Source: Paenibacillus sp. P25 (GTDB lineage Bacteria > Bacillota > Bacilli > Paenibacillales > NBRC-103111). From it: DNA of 64,000 nucleotides. Positions within the stretch are counted from its first letter, which is position 1, and every line of letters begins with the position of its first letter. The stretch is from positions 3,534,001 to 3,598,000 of the forward strand of contig CP085629.1 of the NCBI GenBank assembly GCA_024704175.1, written 5' to 3'. Below, in pieces: positions 55,344 through 64,000 of this stretch. Both the position numbers and the translations under genes were made by a program. The notes beneath the pieces were generated by a model. The model saw nothing but the letters and a program-made list of their open reading frames with translations, was not told the DNA's origin and did no database searches.

Positions 55344-56220
55344 CTAACCTTTTACCGAGCCGGCCAAGCCGTTGACAAAGTATTTCTGAAATGCCAGGTA
55401 GACGGCCAGAATCGGGATCATCGAAATCAGTACGGCGGCGTTCATGAGCGTGTAGTCCGTGGAATGCTCTCCTTTGAAGGCCAGGAGACCGGTCGTAATC
55501 GTCTTCATCGAATCTTTGGTGATGAAAATTTGGGCCAGCAGAAACTCGTTCCACGTAGCCATAAAATCGAAAATCACGAGCGTCGCCACGGCCGGCATGG
55601 ACAGCGGCAGAATGATTCGCACGAACTTGCCCATAATCCCGCACCCGTCGATAAGCGCTTGCCTCATCCAGCTCCTTCGGAATCGTCCGGAAAAATCCGC
55701 GCAGAATCAGGATCCCGAACGGAATCCCGAACCCGATATACACCAGAATGATGCCGGGGTAGGTGCTGACCAGATGGGTTTTGTTCAGAAAAATATTCAG
55801 CGGCACAAGCGTCGCCTGCATCGGGATCATCATCCCCACCAGGAAGAAGCTGAACATCGGGCCGCTCCATTTGAAGTCGAGCCGGGTCAGGGCAAAGGCG
55901 GCCAACGCTTCGACCAGGATGCCGAGCGGCACCTTAATCAGGCATATGACGATCGTATTCTTCATATACATGCTCATTTTGCCTTGGTCCCAGGACTTCG
56001 CAAAGTTGCTCCACTGCAGCTTCTGCGGCAGGGAGTAGAACGGGTGGCTCATCAGATCCGCGTTCGATTTCAGCGCCGTAAAGGCGATAAAGACGACCGG
56101 GATCAAGAAAACGGCGGACAGCAGAATGAGGAAACCGTATTTTAACACTCCTATCCAAACGCGGCCCGCAGGGACCGCTCTGCGCCTTTCCGAAACCAGG
56201 TGGGCCCGCAGTTCGTTCAT
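55344..56220 (-). CDS. carbohydrate ABC transporter permease, MalG type (frameshifted)
   Basis: About 292 residues with one indel near 55660 inside the EAA loop, which joins as KELDEAALIDGCGIMGKFVR. Membrane segments include YGFLILLSAVFLIPVVFIAF and PMFSFFLVGMMIPMQATLVP. Read without correction, this frame would fuse falsely into the downstream nucleoside hydrolase-like gene. It is the second permease of the importer at 54-58 kb. Confidence 0.9.
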
Positions 56221-56249
56221 CGTTACATCTCACCTGCTTTCAGCTAAAT

Positions 56250-57125
56250 TTACAAATGCGATTTCTTTGTTGTGTAGTAAACATACGGAATAATGACGAT
56301 CATGGCGATAAAGACAAGGAACCATGAAATCGCCGAGCCGATCCCTATATTGGCGAATTTGAAGGTCTGGTAGTACATGAGCGAAGAAAGTACCTGTGTG
56401 CTCTCCGCCGGACCCCCGCCCGTCATCGCGTAGATAATGTCATACACCTTCATTGAGGCGATCATGGTCGTGGCGATCACGATCACGAACGTCTCCTGCA
56501 GGAGCGGTATGGTGATGTACCAGAACGACTGGTAAGGCTTCGCCCCGTCGATGATGGCGGCCTCATAAGGGTCCTGCGATATCGTCGACAGCCCGGCGAG
56601 GAACAGCACCATCGGCTGGCCCACGCCCTGCCACAAGGCGGCGGCGAACACCGCATAGAGCGCGATCTTGGGCTCTGCAAGCCAGGCGTGCGTCCAGTTC
56701 TCCAGTCCCATCGTCTCAAGCACTTTGTTAATAAAGCCCTGCGTCGGATTGTACATCCAAGCCCATACGGTAGCCACGACGACGCCGGACAAGACGAACG
56801 GAAAATAAAAGATCCCGCGGAACAAGGTGCGTCCTTTGATCTTTTTGTTCAGCAGCAGCGCAAGGCCCAGTCCAAGACCCGTCGTAAGTACAAGCGAGCC
56901 GATCATCCATTGCAGATTGTTCTTGATGGCCCGCGGGAAGACGGAGTCCTTCAGGATCAGCTCCGCGTAATTTTGCAGCCCGACGAAGTCCTTATGCGGT
57001 CCCACCCCGTTCCAGCTGAAGAAGCTGAGATAGAGTGTATAGAGAGACGGAATGAAGATCACCGTCAAATAGATCAAAAGAGCGGGCAGCAGAAACAGCC
57101 ACGGCTTCATCACCCCGATTCTCAA
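56250..57125 (-). CDS. carbohydrate ABC transporter permease, MalF/UgpA type
   Basis: An intact 291-residue protein with six membrane segments, starting PWLFLLPALLIYLTVIFIPS. The EAA loop is PYEAAIIDGAKPYQSFWYIT. It pairs with the permease at 55344-56220 and the lipoprotein at 57194-58485. No ATPase gene is in this operon, so it must share one, perhaps the MsmX-like ATPase at 22665-23785 or another elsewhere. Confidence 0.93.
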   Translation of the reverse strand: MRIGVMKPWLFLLPALLIYLTVIFIPSLYTLYLSFFSWNGVGPHKDFVGLQNYAELILKDSVFPRAIKNNLQWMIGSLVLTTGLGLGLALLLNKKIKGRTLFRGIFYFPFVLSGVVVATVWAWMYNPTQGFINKVLETMGLENWTHAWLAEPKIALYAVFAAALWQGVGQPMVLFLAGLSTISQDPYEAAIIDGAKPYQSFWYITIPLLQETFVIVIATTMIASMKVYDIIYAMTGGGPAESTQVLSSLMYYQTFKFANIGIGSAISWFLVFIAMIVIIPYVYYTTKKSHL

Positions 57126-57193
57126 GAGGATCCCCTCCTTCCGATGCGGCGGGGAGCGACCTGATGCCGGATCGCTCCTCCTGCTCCGCCAGT

Positions 57194-58485
57194 TTATTTC
57201 TTTTTGCTTTTATAATCGTTAACCGCTTTATCCATTTCCACGGCCGCCTGCTGCGGCGTCCATTCGCCCAGCGACACTTTGTCCTGCGCCTCGAACAGCT
57301 TCTGTACGACCTGCTGCGGCAGCACCTGGTCCGTAATCAGGAAGGCCCCTTCGTTCGCGCTGTCCAGCAGCTGCTTCAGATGCGGCGTCTTATCCGACAA
57401 TTTCACGTTCAGCGTCGCCGGGGAGCCGTACTGCTCGATATACTTGTTCACCACATTCACACTCGTCAAATATTCACCCAGCTTAATGGTGCGTCCTGCT
57501 TCGTCTTATCCAGCTTTCCGTTGATTTGGAACATCTCGGCAAAGACGGATGATCTCGCCGGCTTCTGCTCGGTCGGGAACTTATAAACGTCGTAGTTCGC
57601 GGCGTCAAAGCCGTTGCTGTTGATGGTGCGGTCGAACCAGGTGCCCTCGTTGATGATGCCGCCCTTTTGCTGGTAGAAAAGCGATTCCGCCTCCGACGGG
57701 TCGAGGGACACGTAGCCTTTTGGAAAATAGCCCTTATCCGTATATTCCTTCAGTTTCTCGAACGCTTTGACGACGGCCGGGTCGTTCCAGGATGCGCTGA
57801 GATCGTTCAGCTTGTCATGAAGGTCGCGGCCCGGCAAAATGCTCGATCAGTTGCTCCGTCAGGCGCATCGTATGCCATCCGCCTTTACTGCCGAAGGCGA
57901 GGGGGTAACGCCGCTGTCCTTCAGCGTCTTGAGCTGCGCTTCAAAATCGGCGAACGTGGCTGGAGGTGTCAGTTTGGCCTTGTCGAACACGTTCTTCGGG
58001 TACCACATGCCAAGTACGTTCAGGTGCACCGGGATGCCGGACACTTTCCCGCCGTAGGTTGACATGTCGATGGCCGCTTTGTTGTAGAGCTCGGACCATT
58101 TATGGTCCTTGGCCACCTGCGTCAAATCGAGGGTCAGCCCGTTCTCCGGATAAAACGAACCGAGCGAGCCGCCCCATGTAAACCACATGTCGGGGAGCGT
58201 CTTGGAATTGGCGGCGACCTTGAGTGCTTCCTTGATCGGATCGACGGAATATTTGCTGATCTGTACGTCGATCGTCGGGTTTTCTTTCTTGAAATCGGCC
58301 ACGGCCGGTTCGATCCATTCCCAGCCTGTATCGAGCGTCCATAGTGAAATGCTGACGTTCTGGCCGCCGGAATCCTTGGAGCCGCCGTTTGACGCGGCTT
58401 CTTTGCCGTCGCCGCCGGAGCTGCATCCGGCCATCAGGCCGCCGGCAAGCGCAACGCTTGTAAGTACTGAAGCTATTTTTTTCAT
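57194..58485 (-). CDS. extracellular sugar-binding lipoprotein of the second ABC importer (frameshifted)
   Basis: About 430 residues, a usual SBP length. The signal peptide ends in GGLMAGC, so Cys21 is lipidated; a Ser/Gly-rich spacer follows. VSISLWTLDTGWEWIEPAVA begins the binding domain, with DMWFTWGGSLGSFYPENGLT and GIPVHLNVLGMWYPKNVFDK further on. Frames change near 57870 and 57475, and the last frame ends in NDYKSKKK. It contrasts with the giant non-lipidated SBP at 19660-22619. It starts the transporter operon. Confidence 0.9.
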
Positions 58486-58557
58486 TTTGTTGTCCCCTGA
58501 AAAGCGGGAAGTGCGGGGCTTCCTTGAGCTTGCCTGGACTAGGGATTAGAGTGGGTA

Positions 58558-58683
58558 CGAGGCGGTGGGGTATCCACTTCCGGTCGCTGTTGTCTGCAGA
58601 AAATTTGATTAGAGGCCGCATATAGCGGGTATTTTCCGCAGACAAAGGCGAACGCTATCGCTCCTACAGTGAATACCCCACCT
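58558..58683. repeat. imperfect palindromic intergenic repeat, copy 2
   Basis: GGTGGGGTATCCACTTCCGG on the left and AGTGAATACCCCACC on the right are complementary arms. The inner blocks CGGTCGCTGTTGTCTGCAG, ATTTGATTAGA, TAGCGGGTATTTTCCG and GACAAAGGCGAACGCTATCG match copy 1 at 11408-11532 with about one difference in six bases, some of them compensating across the arms. It fills most of the 250-base gap between the SBP start and the upstream gene's end. Confidence 0.8.
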
Positions 58684-58736
58684 ACGTATACTCTTGTCCA
58701 TTTATAGGCACGCTGTGGAAGCTCCTCGCTTCCGCT

Positions 58737-60216
58737 TTAGATTTTTGTTATTCGTAAGGCCTGGTAGGGCTTACCCGGAAGCTCCACTCGGCATGTCCCC
58801 GTGTATTCGCCCTCGACCGGCGTGACGGTCATCTCCCACGTATCGATCAGGTCCAGCCTGTACCGGAAGCCTTCCGGCGGCTCCAGGATGCGATAGGCCG
58901 GACGGCTGGAGCCAAAATACACCAGAAAATAGTCCGAATCCGCACCTCCGGCTGAAGCGTCCCACTTGAAGTTGACCTGCGGGGTCCCGAGTCGCGGGCC
59001 TTCCTCCATCAGCCTTCGCAGAAACCCGATTCGCTCCGGGCTCTCGCCGTGCAGCTTTCCTCCGTGCGACCACCAGATGATATCCTCCGGGTGTACGAAC
59101 GTTTCGCCGTGGGTTACATAGCCGCCCTGAGCCATTCCTTTCCAGAAGCATTCCACCATCGCTTCCGCCGTCAGATTGCCCCAGCCGTGATTCAGGTTCC
59201 CTTCATACCGGCATTCATCCACGACGATGGGCTTTTGATAAAGCTCGCGCCATTCGGGCACCAAATTCAGGTCATGATGCTGGATGCTGGCATGCGTCAC
59301 CCACGGCTTCCCATGATCATACCAATGCTGATTGCTCCGGTAGTGAATTTCCGGATGATGCCAATTGTGGATCGAGCGCAGATGCTGGTACGGATCATGC
59401 TCCTGGACGATGCGGAAGAACCGGTCCCAGTCCTGCATCGATTTCTCCTGCATCAAATCGTACTCGTTCGCCAGCGACCACCATAGGTTGCGGAAGGAGG
59501 AAAGCCGGGCCAGCGCATACCGCAGGTACATGTCGTCCGTTTCCGGACGCATCCGGGCAAAGCCCCACCGGTCGTAAGGGTGGAATAAAATAAGATCCGC
59601 CTCAATCCCCAGTGCCCCTAGATCCTGAATCCGACGCTCCAGATGTCTCCAGAAGGCCGGGTTGAACCTGGTAAAATCCCAACCCTCCCCGGGCGATCCT
59701 TCAAATGGATAAGACGCCGGCTCCTTCAGATTATAATCGTAATGCTTGGGGAAGACGCACATCCGGATTTTATTGAAGGGCGAATGCCTCAAGCTTTCCA
59801 GCGTCTGCGCTTCCAATGCTTCTCCCTGATGATTCCAGACGTAGCAGGTGGTTCCGACCGGATAAAACGGGGTTCCGTCCGCATACGCAAAATGGTATAT
59901 CCGGTCCACTCGCACCGGCCCACGGTTCCCGGATGAAGGCTCAATGCAGTTCAAGGTTCCCCGGATTCCATTCAGCTCCGGTACGGTGCTAACGGTTTCA
60001 AACGACCATTCGCCCAAGCTATCCGGCATAAACCGGACACAGTATTCGCCGTTCCCGTCGTAGAACCCTTCTACATCCACCGTACGATGCAGATAACGGA
60101 ACCGGGCCGACAAGGATACTTCCGTGAAGGGATTGCCGGTTCCAGGCCCTTGAAGCCGGAGCTCGAACCTTCCCCAACGCTCGACTTCGGCGGCTGGTTT
60201 GCAGTGCTTCGCTCAT
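58737..60216 (-). CDS. DUF5060/DUF4038/DUF5605-type glycoside hydrolase-like protein (frameshifted near its start)
   Basis: About 492 residues. The ATG at 60216 is followed by one indel near 60205; the frame then reads [20 protein letters not shown] and [16 protein letters not shown], the DUF5060 beta domain. The apiosidase-like (DUF4038) barrel has [48 protein letters not shown] (acid Glu) and [13 protein letters not shown] (nucleophile Glu). The C-terminal DUF5605-like domain has [20 protein letters not shown]. Some relatives are annotated as apiosidase (GH140) or other pectin enzymes. No signal peptide. It lies between the regulator pair and the transporter genes. Confidence 0.82.
59987..60001 (-). 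promoter_or_regulatory. possible intragenic cre box
   Basis: The minus strand reads TTGAAACCGTTAGCA, a full match to the cre pattern, about 215 bases inside the DUF5060-type gene. It shares TTGAAACCGTTA with the cre in the importer leader. It could act as a CcpA roadblock, or be chance in the codons for TVSTVPE. Confidence 0.4.
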
Positions 60217-60410
60217 GATGGCTACGATTCCTTTCTTTTGCGGCGTTAAATTCATTGTAAAGCGGCGGGGTCAGCCGGAATAGTAGGCGGAACGGCACTT
60301 TTGGTTGGAAAACCGACGTCTTGTTTTCAGAAAGCAACAAGGAACACTCGTAAATAGATGATCTTTGACATTTCCTATGTTTTTTTGCTCTCATCCGCCT
60401 ATTAAACAGT

Positions 60411-60455
60411 AAAAAATCCCTCAGCTCCCCTTTTCCGAAGAAGGGGCTAAGGGAT
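60411..60455 (-). terminator. terminator after the two-component operon
   Basis: ATCCCTTAGCCCCTT and AAGGGGAGCTGAGGGAT form a long stem with a short CTTCGGAA loop, followed by TTTTTT on the minus strand. It lies 17 bases past the response regulator stop. 60217-60410 then carries the leader of the DUF5060-type gene, with TACAAT near 60259 as a possible -10. Confidence 0.88.
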
Positions 60456-60471
60456 CGATCCTGCGGGCATG

Positions 60472-61652
60472 TTATTGATTGCGGTATTCGAGCGGCGTCA
60501 CACCTACGCGTTCCTTAAACAGCTTGCTGAAATAGTGCGGATTCGTGTATCCGATATCGGCGGCGATTTCATACACCTTCTTGTTCGATTCGCGCAGCTG
60601 CTTTTGAGCGAGCTCCAGCTTGTTGCGGATCACGTAGTCGCTGAAGTGCTCCCCGATTTCCTTGAGGAACACCCGGCTCAAATAGCCGGGGCTGACATGA
60701 ATTTCCGCGACCACCTTGGTCAAAGTGATATCCTCCAGCAAATGGCGGTCAATGAACTGCTTCGTTTTGCGGACGATGAGGCTGTCGCTCTGCGCGTCGA
60801 CGGGAAACTGAAGAAGCGCCTCCATATAAGCCTTCGGCAGTTCATCTACACGGGAATACACGGAGCTGGCGGAATAAATGATTGCGGTATTCAGCGGCTC
60901 GAGAATCTTATGCCGCAAGCTCTCCAAGTACCGGCTTCGGTCCATCGGATGGGTGCCCTTGGATGGGGCGGCGCTGCCGGTGCGAGCCAGAGAATTTCGC
61001 GGAAATGACGGTGAAATACGAGGCCGCCCCAGTCCTTCGATACGAATTCGTCGACCAGATAGCGGACGGACAGAAACCGCAAATGCTCGGACTCGGCGTC
61101 GTCGCACACGGCGTCTTCCCGCTTTCGAATGACCGTAAGCACGTAGCCCTCCCGGTATGGCTCCGTCTCCAGCTCAGGCAGCGACGGACGACCCGGAATG
61201 GTATATTTATCCAGGAGAGAAAGCAGATATTCACTCCGGTCCTCTTCCGCCGGACTTTGCTTCACCGCCTGCGTTTCTTCCAGCCGGGTGACGACCTTGC
61301 GGAGCGTCCCGGCAACCTCCTCCTCATCCATCGTCGGTTTATGCAAATAATCGGCTGCACCAAGGCGGAGCGCTTCCTTGGCGTACGAGAAGTTATCGTA
61401 GCCGCTTAAGAACAGAAGCTCCACCTGCGGGTTCCGCTGCTTGATCTGCCTCGCAAGCTCGAGGCCGTCCATGCCCGGCATGCGGATATCCGTCATGACG
61501 ATATGAATCTCCTCTTTGTCCATAATCCGCAGCGCTTCCTCCCCGTTCGAAGCCTCCGCCTTCCAATGAACGCCGAAGCTTTCCCACTTCAGCATATACC
61601 GGAGTCCGATCCGCACGATCGTTTCATCTTCCACCACCATTAAATTCCACAT
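60472..61652 (-). CDS. YesN-like response regulator with AraC-type DNA-binding domain (frameshifted)
   Basis: About 394 residues with one frame change near 60950. The receiver domain has VVEDE with the acidic pair at 8-9, the phospho-acceptor Asp55 in IVMTDIRMPGMDG and Lys in DYLHKPTMDEEE. The C-terminal helix-turn-helix pair includes ITLTKVVAEIHVSPGYLSRV and VYEIAADIGYTNPHYFSKLF with RVGVTPLEYR. It overlaps the kinase gene end by 13 bases. It probably activates the neighbouring DUF5060-type/ABC operon. Confidence 0.92.
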
Positions 61653-63468
61653 GATCCTTCGCCCCCTTTAAAAGGCATGGTCAGCACGACACGGGTGTGC
61701 CCCCCACTGCGCTCTACGGACAATCCGTACTCCTGGCCGAATCGAAGACGGATGCGGTCTCTGACGTTCCGCAGGCCGATATTGGCGGAACCGGACTCGC
61801 CATTCCCGTCATCAAGCGGCTCAAGCCGGGAGACGGGGAAGCCGGCTCCGTCGTCCCGGATCTCCAGGATCAGGGTGCGGTCCGCCTTCTCCAGCCTCGC
61901 CTCCACGGCGATATTCAGCTTCCGGTCAAGTCCCTTCGCGCCGTGAAAAATCGCATTTTCAAGCAGCGGCTGCAGCAGCATGGGAGGAACCAGCGCGCGG
62001 TGAACCCACTCCGGAATCCGCCAATCGACCGTAAACACATTCGTGTATCTCAAATCCATCAAGCTCACATAATCCTTCAGCGCACCGGATCTCGTCCTCC
62101 AGGGGCACCAGTTCCCGATCCAGCTTCATATTGGCTTGCAGCGGCTTGTTCAGCGACTGGATCAGCTTCGCGATCTGGGTCGACTGCTGGAGCATGGCGA
62201 GCATTCGGATGGAATTCAGCGTATTGTACAGAAAATGCGGCTGAATCCGCGCCCGCAGCGCATACAGCTCGGCATCCCGCTTCTGCCGTTCCTTCTCCTC
62301 GATCGACTGCACCAATTCGTCGAGCCGCTGCACCATCCTGCCGTAGCTGCTCTCGAGCTGGCCGATCTCGTCCTCGCGCTCCAGCGCTAAGGGCACCAGA
62401 AATTTACCTTTTTCCACCTCGCGCATCGAACGAATCAGCCGGTAAATCGGCTTCGACAGCCCTCTCGCCAGCGACCAGGAAACGGCCCGCGACCGCAAAG
62501 CCGAGAACAATCACAATGACGACGGTAAAATTCCGGATCGAGCGGCTTCCCTGGAGCATTTCGTCGCGGTTCACGCCCATGTAGGTTTTCCAACCGAGAT
62601 AGTCGCTCTGCAGGAACACGCCGCTGTACGTCGTTGTGCCGGAGGATGCGGCGCCCTTGCCTTGAACCTGATCCAGACCCGTCTCCGCTTCATCCGTCAG
62701 CTCCCATACGCCTTTCTTCTGCCCCGGGGCGGTCCCCCGGAGCCGCTCCGCAAGCCGGTTATCCGAGGCGTAGATCAGCTTCCCTTCGCCGTCCACGACC
62801 GTTACCTGGACGTTGGACAGGTTCAGCGAACGAACGATTTTCGGGATAAAATCGGGAGAGATGAAAATAGCGATGACCGCAAGCGGCTTATAGTCATCGT
62901 CCATGAGCGACCTGGAGCCGATGACGGCCGGGAACGGGGTTCCGGCGAACTGCTTGATTTCATGAACGCCGGTGACCACGAAGCCGCCCTTCTCGGCCAG
63001 CACCTTTTTATACCAGGAATCTTCCTTTACGTTATCGTCCAGATTGATGATCGAGTCCCCGCGCATCCGGTAACCGTTGACCGTCCCGTTCATCCCGTAC
63101 ACCATCAGGCCGTTGATCGAGGAGTTAATGGAAGGGTAGGCGCTCATCAGCCGGACCATCGTTTTCTGGGCATTCAGCTCGGCCGTCCCCCACTTCTCCT
63201 TCGGAACATAAGGCCTGTTGAGAAATTGAAAGATATCGGGCATAAAATAAGGAAGCATCGTGAAGCGGTCGAAGTCGTTCACCTGACGTTCGATGGAGGC
63301 GTTCAGCTGCGCCAGAATCACGTCCAAATCCCGCTTCGTCTGGTTGTACAGCATATCCGACGATTTCCGGTAGGCCATCGCCCCGATGAGCATGGCGGGG
63401 ATGCTGCTCAGCAGAAAGAAGACGACGAGCAATTTCGTTTGATGAGAAAGATTCTTCCAGCGCCGCAT
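61640..63468 (-). CDS. YesM-like sensor histidine kinase (frameshifted)
   Basis: About 608 residues with frame changes near 62490 and 62085. A first membrane segment (LLVVFFLLSSIPAMLIGAMA) and a second (FTVVIVIVLGFAVAGRFLVA) flank a Cache-like extracytoplasmic sensor of about 270 residues. A HAMP domain (LSKPIYRLIRSMREVEKGKF) precedes the His_kinase motif IQPHFLYNTLNSIRML and the ATP-binding LLQPLLENAIFHGAKG and GSANIGLRNVRDRIRL. It senses an extracellular signal, presumably a sugar, and phosphorylates the response regulator encoded next to it. Confidence 0.92.
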
Positions 63469-63827
63469 GATCGTCCATCGCCTTTCTGTGAATGAGGTCT
63501 TTTGCCGTAGTCTATCCTTACTGTACCGATAATCTGAAGCGGTTTCAATTGAAATCGAAGGGACAGGGCCGAACCGGATACGGACCGAATTTGAATAATC
63601 TGCTGTTGAGAGCCTTTTTCGATGGAGTATCCTTCGCGTCCGGGAGGAAGGTTTTCCTGCGAGCGGAAAGCATTAACGCTTTAGCCTTCCAACGGACACA
63701 GCGGCCGCTATGGAGGGGAATTATGGGAGTTGTGATCTTTAACGGACATCGGTACAGCTATTTGTTCCCCAAGGACCCGGTTTGACGACGTTTGGAGTAC
63801 TTAAGCGTATTACGAATGTTCCCATTG
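63469..63827 (-). other. gene-free leader of the two-component operon with a cre-like sequence
   Basis: No supportable gene was found on either strand. The minus strand TGAAACCGCTTCA (63535-63547) looks like a cre box lacking one base; given the indel rate of this sequence it could be a real 14-base site. AAAGC/GCTTT around 63667-63681 and AGCGGCCGCT near 63702 are small palindromes. A 97-codon plus-strand frame at 63492-63785 resembles no family. Confidence 0.4.
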
Positions 63828-63854
63828 AAAAACTGCCGGGAACAAGCCCGGCAG
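63828..63854 (-). terminator. terminator of the gene entering from the right edge
   Basis: CTGCCGGG and CCCGGCAG form a perfect 8-base stem with an AACAAG-type loop; the minus strand continues TTTTT. It is 70 bases beyond the stop at 63924. Confidence 0.88.
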
Positions 63855-63923
63855 TCGGCAGCTTTCGGTATGGTTGGCGTGCTTGTTCCGGGTCTGTTCC
63901 GCTTGTTCCCATCATGTCTTATG

Positions 63924-64000
63924 CTAATGCACTTCTTCCGGCTCCTTCTTGCCCGGCTCCCGTTCCCCCGGTTCCATACGGAAGAGACGGCGCGCTTCCA
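63924..64000 (-). CDS. C-terminal end of an unidentified protein, 5' part outside window
   Basis: The minus-strand frame is open from the window edge and ends at a TAG at 63924, reading EARRLFRMEPGEREPGKKEP then EEVH. The charged, helical tail is followed by a strong terminator on the same strand, which supports it as real. The family cannot be told from 25 residues. Confidence 0.55.
   Translation of the reverse strand, partial: EARRLFRMEPGEREPGKKEPEEVH

Noticed and set aside
54544..56220. Apparent permease-nucleoside hydrolase fusion protein of 558 residues
   Set aside because: The fusion arises from an indel in the EAA loop near 55660; the other frame completes the permease to a natural stop at 55344, and the hydrolase has its own ribosome site and ATG at 55332.
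58690..58720. CCTATAAAT near 58700 as a further AraC-type box
   Set aside because: Neither a second box 22 bases away nor a -10 at the expected distance is present.
63492..63785. 97-codon plus-strand frame upstream of the sensor kinase
   Set aside because: No ribosome site or recognisable domain; the region is better explained as the kinase operon leader and repeats.

Overview
The window looks like the chromosome of a GC-rich, spore-former-type Firmicute, most likely a Paenibacillus or close relative. The grounds are strong AGGAGG-type ribosome binding sites with frequent TTG and GTG starts, CcpA-type cre boxes, YesM/YesN-like two-component genes beside sugar ABC transporters, a T-box leader, and many exo-acting glycoside hydrolases (GH). 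No rRNA, tRNA, CRISPR array or complete insertion sequence was seen.

Layout. 1-11274 (minus): a tight run of cytoplasmic-type glycosidases (GH2, an unassigned large glycosidase-like protein, LacZ-type GH2, GH42, GH106-like), several joined by 4-base start/stop overlaps. 11634-15257 (minus): an unassigned protein, a sugar isomerase/epimerase-like TIM barrel and a Gfo/Idh/MocA oxidoreductase. 15429-23785 (minus): ATPase, giant solute-binding protein, two permeases and a GH95 fucosidase. 23893-24918: an esterase. 25024-29195: an MGH1-like glycosidase, a BNR-propeller protein and an AraC regulator. 29316-40199 (minus): GH78 rhamnosidase, SDR dehydrogenase, GH29 fucosidase, a GH67-like protein, GH95 and a second BNR protein. 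40500-42250: an AT-rich graveyard of gene fragments with an orphan T-box. 42248-44248: a divergent XRE regulator/quinone oxidoreductase pair. 44512-49059: SGNH esterase, GH43-like protein and a second GH78. 49166-51171: a YjhG-type sugar-acid dehydratase. 51470-54152: FAD monooxygenase, PadR regulator and a CAP lipoprotein. 54437-63468: a second sugar ABC system with a nucleoside hydrolase-like gene, a DUF5060/DUF4038/DUF5605-like glycosidase and its YesN/YesM pair. A further gene enters from the right end.

How it fits together. The rhamnosidases, fucosidases, beta-galactosidases, uronidase-like protein and esterases point to stepwise intracellular dismantling of a branched acetylated oligosaccharide rich in rhamnose, fucose and galactose, such as a pectin (rhamnogalacturonan) side chain. 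It would be imported by the 15-24 kb ABC system. Free deoxysugars could then go through the SDR, isomerase and dehydratase. Four promoters in the cluster share a fixed layout (CCTATA boxes, then a -10 element at constant distance) that I propose is the operator of the local AraC regulator, and at least two promoter regions carry good cre boxes.

Caveat: nearly every long gene is broken by single-base frameshifts, often in G/C runs, while the protein sequence resumes intact in another frame. I read this as uncorrected consensus error rather than decay, and give whole-gene coordinates across the breaks.
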